From contig NZ_JAJFBP010000004.1 in NCBI RefSeq assembly GCF_020697055.1, positions 1-64,000 of the forward strand: a stretch of 64,000 nucleotides of DNA, written 5' to 3'. The position numbers and the translations under genes were made by a program. This document shows, one piece after another, positions 6,935 through 14,802 of the stretch. The stretch's first letter is position 1. Each line of letters starts with the position of its first letter. The DNA is from Panacagrimonas sp. GTDB lineage: Bacteria; Pseudomonadota; Gammaproteobacteria; Nevskiales; Nevskiaceae. Under the pieces are notes generated by a model. That model saw only the letters and a list, made by a program, of their open reading frames with translations, searched no databases and had not been told where the DNA came from.

Positions 6935-9166
6935 TCAGGAAGTGGCGGCGGGCGGCGCCGTCGTCTCCGCGGGCACCGGCTTGGCCACGTCCCACTTCTC
7001 GGGCAGCCAGCGGTCGAGCCATCCCTGGCGATAGGCGCCGTAGGCGACCATCAGAACCACCGCCAGGACCGCCAGGATCGTCGGCCAGGCGCTTTTCTTC
7101 TCCTCGAACGGGTCCTGCAGGCTGAGCGAGCTGCCCGGCGGCAGCTTGGCGATACTGGTCAGCGCCACGCCCAGCGGCATGTTCACGCGGACGCGGCCGT
7201 TGATGGCCCAGCCGCTGGCGTCGAGGATCGGGCCCAGGCTGCGCTGGCGCAGCTTGAGCGCCGCGATCAGCATCGCCGGACCCGAGATCAGCAGCACGAT
7301 CGCCAGCAGGCCCAGCGGCATGTACATGCCCAGGCCGAAGAACTTCTCGAGCACCAGGCCGGCCATCGCGGCGATGCCGGAGATCGCGGTGCCGATCAGC
7401 GCGATCGTGCCGAGGTCGAGTTTCTTGGGCGCCGGCGCCGGCGGCGGTGCGGCGGCCGGTGGCGTGGCGCCGGACTTGTCGACGTGCGCGAGGCCCTCGG
7501 CGTGCGAGGCCAGCCGTGCGTCGGACGCCGCGTCGGCAGCCGCGGCCCGCTTGGCCACCTGCTCCTCGATCATGCGCACGAACTTCTTGTATGGCGCGAA
7601 GAACGCCTGGCGGATCGAGATCGGCGCATCGACGATCTTGGTGATCGTGGCGTCCCAGTCGTGGCCCTTGCGGTCGATGAACAGGCCGTTGCGTCCCACC
7701 GTCAGGTAATCGCTGTCGCCCTGCGTGAACACCGCGAGCACCGCCATCTTCTCGGTGGCGCCCGCCGCGTTGCGCCGCGACAGGTCGCAGTACGCCAGGT
7801 AGCACTTCGACAGGCTGGCCAGCACCGCGTGCTTGCCGGCGTCGTCCACGCGGACGCATAGCGTGCACTCGCGCGAATCCAAGAACAGGTGCCCGGCCTG
7901 GAAGGTGGCGGGCCGCTTGCGCGAGTAGAAGTCGCCGAACGACACGAAGTTGTGCAGCAGGCGCACGAAGTCGCGATTCAGCCGCACGAGCTTTTCGACC
8001 GCATCCATACCCGAGGTCTCGTCCTTGAGCGCCTCGTCGCGCTGCAGCAGCGCCAGCACCTTGTCCTGTGCGCCCTCGGCGAGCAGGCCCTGCACGCGCG
8101 CGTCGGTCAGGCCGCCGAGCTGCGTCGCCGGGCGCCCGGTGGCCCAGGCGGCGTGCGCCGCGAGCCGGGTGTTGAGCTCGGCCCATTGCGTGTCGGTCAG
8201 CTCGGTGAGCTCGCCGAACATCGGCGCGAGCGCGGCGCGGCGCAGATCGGCGATCGCGCCGGTCCAGGCCGGATTGAGACCGGCCGTCAGCGGCAGCGCG
8301 CGGTTGGCCTCGATGCGCGCGAGCGGGAAGCCCGCCATCTCCTGCGCGCTGACCGACAGATCGCTCGCCGCGGCCTTGAGGTAGTCCTCCTCCGCGCGAT
8401 TGACGGCCTCGAGTGCGCGGGCGTCGAACGCCGCGACGCGCGTGCGCGCGAAGTAGTCGTCGACCTTGGCCTTGATCGCGGTGACGGCCGCATACGCCGC
8501 GGCGGTCCCTTCACCGAAGGGCAGCAGGGCCGGGTCCTTCTTCGCGGTGCCGAGCCATTCGTCCAGCGCCTTGGCCTCGGCGAAAAAGCCCTCGATGCGC
8601 GCGCGATCGACGCCGGGATTGCCGCTGCGATCGTTGATCGAGCCGTGCGCGGCCATGATGTCGCGCAGCACCTGGGCGAGCGCCTCGTCGGCTTCGGCCG
8701 ACTCGGGCGTGATCACGCCGTCGCCGTTGAACAGCGTGCCTTCGAAGAATTTCTCGGGCGCGGCGATGTCGGCGAAGGCGATCGCGTCGCCTTCGCGGCC
8801 CAGGTTGGCCAGGATGCGTCTGGCCGACGCGAGCGAGGCCTGGCCTTCCGGCGTCGCATCGTTCAGATCGGACAGCGCCAGCGTGTCGCTGCCGGGCAGC
8901 AGCGTGTCGAGCGATCTGAGGCGCGCGTCGAGGAACTCGACCGCGCCGACGATCTCGGCGGCGCGCACGCGGCCGTCGCCGTCGGAATCGATCAGCGCGA
9001 GCGTGCGTTCGTCGAACTCGAGCCCTTTGACGGGGCAGGCGAGCGCGACCCAGAGCTTGCGATCGAGCCGGCCGAGGGCCGCGATGTCCGCGCCGTTTTC
9101 GATTCGGACCTGATCGAGGCCGCCGGCGCGATAGAAGCGCCAAGGCTTGGCGTTGGAGGTGGCCAT
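6935..9166 (-). CDS. EF-hand membrane protein of unknown function
   Basis: A 743-residue protein not assigned to a named family. Start ATG 9166 is preceded by GGGAG at good spacing. Residues 60-71 (DSDGDGRVRAAE) form a complete 12-residue EF-hand calcium loop; a second, poorer one (NGDGVITPES) lies about residue 135. The middle is helical and contains a Cys-containing stretch (SRECTLCVRV). A Pro/Ala-rich linker precedes two adjacent membrane segments (GTIALIGTAISGIAAMAGLV and GLLAIVLLISGPAMLIAAL); another hydrophobic span (TILAVLAVVLMVAYGAY) lies near the C-terminus. It follows the RND transporter gene with only 36 bases between, with no terminator seen, so it is probably the last gene of that operon. 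A calcium-responsive envelope accessory role is speculation. Confidence 0.6.
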   Translation of the reverse strand: MATSNAKPWRFYRAGGLDQVRIENGADIAALGRLDRKLWVALACPVKGLEFDERTLALIDSDGDGRVRAAEIVGAVEFLDARLRSLDTLLPGSDTLALSDLNDATPEGQASLASARRILANLGREGDAIAFADIAAPEKFFEGTLFNGDGVITPESAEADEALAQVLRDIMAAHGSINDRSGNPGVDRARIEGFFAEAKALDEWLGTAKKDPALLPFGEGTAAAYAAVTAIKAKVDDYFARTRVAAFDARALEAVNRAEEDYLKAAASDLSVSAQEMAGFPLARIEANRALPLTAGLNPAWTGAIADLRRAALAPMFGELTELTDTQWAELNTRLAAHAAWATGRPATQLGGLTDARVQGLLAEGAQDKVLALLQRDEALKDETSGMDAVEKLVRLNRDFVRLLHNFVSFGDFYSRKRPATFQAGHLFLDSRECTLCVRVDDAGKHAVLASLSKCYLAYCDLSRRNAAGATEKMAVLAVFTQGDSDYLTVGRNGLFIDRKGHDWDATITKIVDAPISIRQAFFAPYKKFVRMIEEQVAKRAAAADAASDARLASHAEGLAHVDKSGATPPAAAPPPAPAPKKLDLGTIALIGTAISGIAAMAGLVLEKFFGLGMYMPLGLLAIVLLISGPAMLIAALKLRQRSLGPILDASGWAINGRVRVNMPLGVALTSIAKLPPGSSLSLQDPFEEKKSAWPTILAVLAVVLMVAYGAYRQGWLDRWLPEKWDVAKPVPAETTAPPAATS

Positions 9167-9202
9167 TTTTTTCTCCCGGTTCGAGCGCCGCATGGTACCC
9201 GC

Positions 9203-11731
9203 TCAGCTGACTTCGTCGGCTCCTGCGGTCAGGTCCTTGCCCTTGTGGCGCAGTTCTTCACCGGAGAAGAAATGCGCGAGCGCGGGCAGAACGACGATTG
9301 CGCCGATCATGTTCGCGGTGAAGCCGAACACCAGCAGGATGCCCATGTCCTTCTGGAACTGCAGGTCGGAAAAGATCCACATCAGCACGCCCACGGCCAT
9401 GCCGGCGCCGGTGAACAGCGTCGCCTTGCCGGTGGAGCGCATCTTCTGGAAGTACGCCTCTTCGAGCGAAAGGCCCTTGCGCAGGCCCGCGGCCACCACC
9501 GAGTAGCTGTAGATGCCGTAGTCGACGCCGATGCCGCAGGCGAAGGCCAGCACCGGCAACGTCGCGACCTTCTGGCCGATGCCGAGCGCGACCATCACCG
9601 CGTAGCCGAGCAGCGTCACCGTCGCCAGCGGGATGCCGATGCACAGCACGCCCGAGAGCGTGCGGAAGCTCAGCCACAGGAACAGCAGGATCACGCCGTA
9701 GACGTAGAACACCACCGGCAGTTCGTTGCGGCGCACTTCCTCGTTGGTGGCCGCCATCACGCCGATGTTGCCGGAGGCCAGGCGGAGCTTGACCCGCTTG
9801 TCCTGCTGCAGCTCGTCGGCGTAGTGCTTCACCGCCTCGGTCAGGTGCGTGATCGTGTCGGCCTTGTGATCGGTGGTGAAGATGAACAGCGCCAGCGCAT
9901 CGCAGGTGTCGGTCAGAAAGCCCGTCGTGGTCGGCACCAGCGCGGTGATCTGCGCCAGCGATTCGGGCGCGCGAGGCAGCACTTCGGCGTCGAGCCGACC
10001 TTCGCTGAGGCCGGAATTGGCGAGCTTGGCCAGCTCGATCAGCGACAGCACGTCGCGCACGCCGTCCTGGTTCTTCATGTACCAGGAGAAGCGGTCCATC
10101 TCCGACATCGCGCCGTAGTCGATGCAGCCGTCGTCGAAGGATTCGGCGATGACCTTGAGGTGGTCGACGCCCATCGAGAAATCCGCGGCAATTGCGCGCG
10201 CATCGACGTTGAAGCGCGAGTCCGGGCGCAGCTCGGGCACGCCGTCGGTGGTGTCGCCGATCTCGACGCGCGGGTACTGCGAGGCGCCGAACGCGGCCAA
10301 CGCCAGGCAGATCACCGTCACGATGATCGCCGGACCCCTGCGCGTCAGCAGCGCCATGCGGCGGAACACCGCATCGCCGAGACGGTCGCGCAGCTCGGTC
10401 GCGCGCCGGAAACCTTCCACGTTCGGCAGCTGGAAATACGACAGCATGATCGGCAGCAGCATCTTGTTGACCATGATCACGCCGGCCATGCCGAACGCGG
10501 CGTTGACCGACATCTCCCGGATCACCTGGATGTTGATCAGGTAGATCGTCGAAAAGCCGACCACGTTGGCCAACAGCGCCACCACGCCGGGAATCGCCAG
10601 CGACCGGAACGTCGCGAGCGAGGCCTGGTAGGGCGTGACCCCGCGCGTCGAGATTTCGTTGGCCCAGGCGCTGACGTACTGCACGCCGTGGCTGACCGAC
10701 ACCGACATGATCAGGAACGGCACCAGCAGCGCGAACGGATCCAGGCCGTAGCCGATGGCGTGCAGCAGACCCAGCTCCCAGGTGCAGGCGACCAGCGAAG
10801 TTCCGACCACGATCAGCGCCAGCGGCAGGCTGCCGACGTACAGCCACAGCAGCCCGCCCATCAGGATCAGCGCGACGATGAAGAACACGCCGACCTGGAC
10901 GCTGGCCTTGGTCATGTCGTCGACGACCTTGGCGAAGCCGACGACGTGCACCGTGATGTCGCCGGTCTCGTACTTCGCGCGGATCTTCTCCAGCGCCTCG
11001 CCGACCTTGACGTAGTCAAGGCCCGCTTTCGCGTCCTCGTTGCGCATCACCAGTTCGGAGACGCCGCGCAGCTTGTCGCCGAATCCCTGGCCGCGCTCCC
11101 AGGCGTCGCGCAGGCGCTCGTGCATCGGCTTGGCCGCGTCGAGCCGGTCCTGTGTGGTGCCGGATTTGGGATCGGACTCGAGCAGTTCGAGCTGGATCAG
11201 CGCGGTGGTCTGGTCCTCGGAGACCAGGCGCCCGATCACATTGGCCTTGGCCACGTTGCCGCGGATGCGCGCCATCATCTCCGGTGTGGGCGCGTAGTCC
11301 GACGGGATCACGTTCTCGCCGGCCAGCCCGCCCTCGACGACCTCGATGTAGAGGATGCTCGGCGAGAAGATCGAATTGACCCGCGCGCGATCGACGCCGG
11401 GGATGAAGAACGCGTCGTCCGCCGCCTGGCGCAGCGTCTCCATGAATTCGGGCTGGTAGATGTCGCCCTTGTGGTTCTTGAGCGCGATCAGGACGGTGTT
11501 GGCGCCGCCGAAGTCCTGGTAGTACTGCATGAACGTCTGCATGTACGGATGCGCCTGCGGCACCATCTTGAGCCAGCCGGCGTTGGGCCGGAGCTGCGCG
11601 GCATGCCAGGCGAGGAACGCCGTCAGCATCAGCAGCACGGCCAGGGTCAGCGCACGTTTCCCGAAGATGACCGGCTCGACGACGCGCAGGATGGCGCGGG
11701 TGAAGCCGGTGCTGGTGGTGGCCGCGGTCAT
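9203..11731 (-). CDS. MMPL/RND-superfamily transporter
   Basis: An 842-residue inner membrane protein with the two-fold RND plan: a membrane segment near residues 27-45, a large extracytoplasmic loop (50-270), a block of hydrophobic helices (280-430), a second extracytoplasmic loop and a closing helix block. The motif SVSVSHGVQYVSAWANE and the matching ACGIGVDYGIYSYSVVAAGL in the second half are typical of MMPL/HpnN-like lipid or hydrophobe exporters. No membrane-fusion or TolC partner lies nearby, unlike tripartite drug pumps. Its ATG overlaps the stop of the YCF48-like gene (ATGA). Clustering with DUF1302 and DUF1329 envelope proteins suggests trans-envelope movement of a lipid-like molecule; the substrate is unknown. 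Confidence 0.85.
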   Translation of the reverse strand: MTAATTSTGFTRAILRVVEPVIFGKRALTLAVLLMLTAFLAWHAAQLRPNAGWLKMVPQAHPYMQTFMQYYQDFGGANTVLIALKNHKGDIYQPEFMETLRQAADDAFFIPGVDRARVNSIFSPSILYIEVVEGGLAGENVIPSDYAPTPEMMARIRGNVAKANVIGRLVSEDQTTALIQLELLESDPKSGTTQDRLDAAKPMHERLRDAWERGQGFGDKLRGVSELVMRNEDAKAGLDYVKVGEALEKIRAKYETGDITVHVVGFAKVVDDMTKASVQVGVFFIVALILMGGLLWLYVGSLPLALIVVGTSLVACTWELGLLHAIGYGLDPFALLVPFLIMSVSVSHGVQYVSAWANEISTRGVTPYQASLATFRSLAIPGVVALLANVVGFSTIYLINIQVIREMSVNAAFGMAGVIMVNKMLLPIMLSYFQLPNVEGFRRATELRDRLGDAVFRRMALLTRRGPAIIVTVICLALAAFGASQYPRVEIGDTTDGVPELRPDSRFNVDARAIAADFSMGVDHLKVIAESFDDGCIDYGAMSEMDRFSWYMKNQDGVRDVLSLIELAKLANSGLSEGRLDAEVLPRAPESLAQITALVPTTTGFLTDTCDALALFIFTTDHKADTITHLTEAVKHYADELQQDKRVKLRLASGNIGVMAATNEEVRRNELPVVFYVYGVILLFLWLSFRTLSGVLCIGIPLATVTLLGYAVMVALGIGQKVATLPVLAFACGIGVDYGIYSYSVVAAGLRKGLSLEEAYFQKMRSTGKATLFTGAGMAVGVLMWIFSDLQFQKDMGILLVFGFTANMIGAIVVLPALAHFFSGEELRHKGKDLTAGADEVS

Positions 11732-12798
11732 TTCACGTCACCCAGGTTCTCGACGCCGCGGCGTCCCACCGCGAGCACGTGATCGCCGTAGCGCACGCCG
11801 GCCGAGAGCGTCTCGGCCGAGGGCGTCTTCACCGGCGACAGCGCGCCGGCGGCGGAATCGAGCATCAGCGTGGTGCCGTTGACGCCGATCAGCAGCGCGC
11901 GCCCGGCCTCCAGGCCGACGGCGCCGAACAGGCTTTCGTGGATCGGACTTTCGATCTTGCGCCAGCCCAACGCGGCGAGGCGCGCGGGATCGGTGACGGT
12001 CTCGCGCGAGTACGGGTCCCAGGCCGCCGGATCCAGCGCCGGTGCGCAACTGACGTCCACCGCGCTCCAGACGTTGCCCCGCATGCCGAAGACGATCGCG
12101 CCATGTTCACCCTGCGGCAGCGCACCGAACAGCGAGCCGACATACGGGAAATCGAGCAGGGTCCAGGTTGCGCCGGCGTCGACGGAGCGCGCAACCAGGC
12201 CGCGCTCGCCGGCGATCAGTAACGATCCGTCGCCCAGCCGCTGCAGCGCGTTGAGATGCATGCCCAGGCCCGTGAGTGCGTCGTCCCGTGCCGTCCAGTT
12301 GGCGCCGCCGTCGGCGGTGTCGAGCATCGTGCCGTAGGCGCCGATGGCGAGCCCGCGCTGCGCATCAAGGAACAGTACGTCGTACAGCGCGCGTCCGGCG
12401 GGATCGCGATTGCGGATCGCCCACGAGCGGCCGCCGTCGGTGGTCTGCAGGATGGTCGCGTCGTACCCGAGCGCCCAGCCGTTGTTCATGTCGGTGAAGC
12501 GCGCGCGCGTGAGCATGACGCTGGTCGGAGAGGACGCCTGCGTCCAGTTCGAGCCGTCTTCGGACCACAGGATCACGCCCTGCTGTCCGACCGCGACCAG
12601 GCGCTTGCCGGCGAGCGTGATGTCGATCAGGCGATTCTTCGCCGCCTTGGGCGCCGCGACCGCGGGGCTCGGTCCGAGGTCGGCCGGCGCCGCTGGCGCT
12701 GCCTCTTCTTCTTCCTGCTGCTGGGCCAACGCAGGCCCCGTGGCCAGCGTCAGCATCAGCAACGCCGAAGCAACGGCCCCGGCGGGCGACGGTCTCAC
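11728..12798 (-). CDS. YCF48-like beta-propeller protein, exported
   Basis: A 356-residue protein with an N-terminal signal peptide ending near GPALA|QQ, then an acidic/Ala-Pro linker. The remainder is a series of BNR/YCF48-type repeats visible as QTTDGGRSWAIRN, DTADGGANWTA and RSVDAGATWTLLD, the pattern of a photosystem-II-stability/HCF136-like propeller. It starts at GTG 12798, overlapping the DUF1329 stop (GTGA), and its own stop overlaps the RND ATG. Both overlaps argue for a stoichiometric envelope assembly. Such propellers accompany MMPL transporters and DUF1302/DUF1329 genes in other proteobacteria as I recall. A scaffold or periplasmic adaptor role is inference. Confidence 0.8.
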   Translation of the reverse strand: MRPSPAGAVASALLMLTLATGPALAQQQEEEEAAPAAPADLGPSPAVAAPKAAKNRLIDITLAGKRLVAVGQQGVILWSEDGSNWTQASSPTSVMLTRARFTDMNNGWALGYDATILQTTDGGRSWAIRNRDPAGRALYDVLFLDAQRGLAIGAYGTMLDTADGGANWTARDDALTGLGMHLNALQRLGDGSLLIAGERGLVARSVDAGATWTLLDFPYVGSLFGALPQGEHGAIVFGMRGNVWSAVDVSCAPALDPAAWDPYSRETVTDPARLAALGWRKIESPIHESLFGAVGLEAGRALLIGVNGTTLMLDSAAGALSPVKTPSAETLSAGVRYGDHVLAVGRRGVENLGDVK

Positions 12799-14633
12799 TT
12801 AGAACGCGCCTTCTTCTGCAACGCCGCCGGCGTGAACTTCGAGTCCTCGTACGTGACCTCGAAATCCGAGATCGCGTCCTCGTTGGTCATCGTGGTCACG
12901 AAGTAGCGCTTCGACTGCAGGTCGTAGATGGTCTCGGGGACGCCGCTGACGGTCGGAATGAACGGGATCGTCAGCAGGTGCGCTTCCTGCACCTTCCAGA
13001 TCTCGCCGCGGTTGTCGTAGCAGTCGACGACGGCGATGGCCCACGAATCCTCGTCGAGATAGAAGCGGCGCTTGCCGAATCGGTGGCGCTGGCCCGAGCG
13101 CAACGTGGCTTCCACCACCCACACGCGATGCAGCTCGTAGCGCGCCAGATCCTGGTTGATGTGGCCCGGCCGGATCACGTCCTTGTACTTGAACGTGGGG
13201 CTGTTGAGCATCCAGGAGTTGTACGGGATCAGCACTTCCTTCTTACCCACCAGCTTCCAGTCGAAGCGATCGAGCGCGCCGTTGAAGACGTCGATCTGGT
13301 CGTTGAACTGCTCGCCGTCGGAACCGATCGAGGGGTTGTCGTAGCCCACATCCGGCGCGCGGTTCACGCGCGCCAGGCCGGGCGAGTAGATCCACGCGTT
13401 GCGCGTCAGGCCCGGATTGCCGGCGGTCTCGTGCACCAGGATCACCTGGCCCGCGACGCGCGGCGGCTCGAGCACTTCCTGCAGGTAGTACGCGAACAGG
13501 CCGCCGGCCTGCACTTCGGCGGGCTCCTTGAGGTTGGCGTACTTGAACTTCACGTCCTCGACCAGCTTGCTGATCTTGTACGTGCCGTCGGGTTTGACGA
13601 TCGCCTGGTTGTTGAAGCGCTTCACCGCCGAACCGCGGAACTTGAGCTTGTGGTTCCACAGCGGCTCGGCACCGGTCTGTGGAATGGGGAAGGGGAAGCC
13701 GAGCTTGGCGCCCTTGATCTCGTCGGTGCCGGTGAGCGAAGCGGAGGTCGCGTTGGCGACCGTCGCTTTCAGGATGTCGTCCGGGAAGAACGCGTTGCGA
13801 TAGGCCGGGAACACGATCATCTTGTAGTCGGGGTAGGTCTTGAACAGCGCCTTGTGCCCTTCGCTGAGCTTGGACTCGTAGTCCTTGAGATTGGCCTGCG
13901 TGATGACGTACAGCGGCTTGATCGAGTCGAGCATGTCCTTCTGGCCGGGCACCTTGTACTCGAGAAAGCCCTTCACATAGGACGGCATGTACTTCATCAG
14001 CAGCGCGTTGGCCTGCACGCGCGTCTTGGGGTCGTCGATGATGTTGACGATCTGCAGCACGCGGCCGACGTCGAAGCTCGCGACCATGCGCGACATGAAC
14101 GCATCGCCGCCGCTCTTCTTGAGCTCGGTGATGACCGCGACGATGTCGTCCTTGAGCTGCGGCAGCTTGAGCTTGCCGGCATCGACCTGGCCCAGCAGGC
14201 CGTCGACGCTCTTGCCTCCGCGGCCGGCGAGCACCTTGTCGAAGTCGGCCTTGAGCGAGGGATCCGACGACAGCATCGCCCGGACCACCGCGATGACCTG
14301 TTTGGCCTTGGTCGGCTCGGCATCCATGATCATCTGCGCCTGCGTCAGCAGGTCGCCGGTGATCGCCGGGTCGCCGATCAGGGCCTGGATGTCCTTGACG
14401 AGGCGCTTGCGCAGGTCCTCGAGATGGGCGCGCGTGATCTTGAGCATGTCGGGCGAAAACGCCGACTTGCCGACATAGGCCGGCACGGAGCCGTCCTTGC
14501 TGCCCGCGCGCTCGGCGCCGACTTCGGTCAGATCCTTGCCCAATCGCGCGGCCTGTTCGGGCGGGGCGGCAGCCCCGGCCGTGGTGCAGGCGAACACGAA
14601 AGCCACCAGGGCGATGCCAGCGGGCTTGTTCAC
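12795..14633 (-). CDS. DUF1329 envelope protein with a large N-terminal insertion
   Basis: A 612-residue exported protein. The GTG at 14633 is preferred because AGGAG (14640-14644) sits six bases before it; the ATG at 14639 directly abuts that site. It begins MNKPAGIALVAFVFACTTAG, a signal peptide. The DUF1329 core is clear: GAERAGSKDGSVPAY, then ITQANLKDYESKLSEGHKALF, PDYKMIVFPAYRN, and a C-terminal half with WNHKLKFRG and RRFYLDEDSWAI. Between the first two blocks the usual ~30-residue spacing is replaced by ~185 residues of mostly helical, Lys/Asp-rich sequence. DUF1329 proteins have a LolA/LolB-like fold and pair with DUF1302 barrels, suggesting periplasmic lipid binding. Confidence 0.85.
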   Translation of the reverse strand: MNKPAGIALVAFVFACTTAGAAAPPEQAARLGKDLTEVGAERAGSKDGSVPAYVGKSAFSPDMLKITRAHLEDLRKRLVKDIQALIGDPAITGDLLTQAQMIMDAEPTKAKQVIAVVRAMLSSDPSLKADFDKVLAGRGGKSVDGLLGQVDAGKLKLPQLKDDIVAVITELKKSGGDAFMSRMVASFDVGRVLQIVNIIDDPKTRVQANALLMKYMPSYVKGFLEYKVPGQKDMLDSIKPLYVITQANLKDYESKLSEGHKALFKTYPDYKMIVFPAYRNAFFPDDILKATVANATSASLTGTDEIKGAKLGFPFPIPQTGAEPLWNHKLKFRGSAVKRFNNQAIVKPDGTYKISKLVEDVKFKYANLKEPAEVQAGGLFAYYLQEVLEPPRVAGQVILVHETAGNPGLTRNAWIYSPGLARVNRAPDVGYDNPSIGSDGEQFNDQIDVFNGALDRFDWKLVGKKEVLIPYNSWMLNSPTFKYKDVIRPGHINQDLARYELHRVWVVEATLRSGQRHRFGKRRFYLDEDSWAIAVVDCYDNRGEIWKVQEAHLLTIPFIPTVSGVPETIYDLQSKRYFVTTMTNEDAISDFEVTYEDSKFTPAALQKKARSK

Positions 14634-14746
14634 GACCATCTCCTCTCGTTTTATTCGGACGCGACGCCGCCGGAGCATCGGCGCGCGACCAGCGGACTGC
14701 ATTAACCGTGGCGACACAGCCCCGGTCGCAGCGGCAAAGTGACCGC

Positions 14747-14777
14747 CAAAAACGAAACGGGCGCCGCGAGGGCGCCC
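14747..14777 (-). terminator. Intrinsic terminator or attenuator after the DUF1302 gene
   Basis: A 7-bp GC stem (GGGCGCC with GGCGCCC, positions 14759-14765 and 14771-14777) is followed, reading leftward, by GTTTCGTTTTT. It lies 26 bases beyond the DUF1302 stop and 114 bases before the DUF1329 start. It could end most transcripts after DUF1302 while allowing partial read-through. Confidence 0.6.
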
Positions 14778-14802
14778 ATGTCGTCACCGCATCGATGATC
14801 GA

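Noticed and set aside
7889-11782. Plus-strand open frame of about 1297 codons
   Set aside because: It is antisense to the RND and EF-hand genes. The translation is His/Arg/Asp-rich with no domain, a common artefact in GC-rich DNA.
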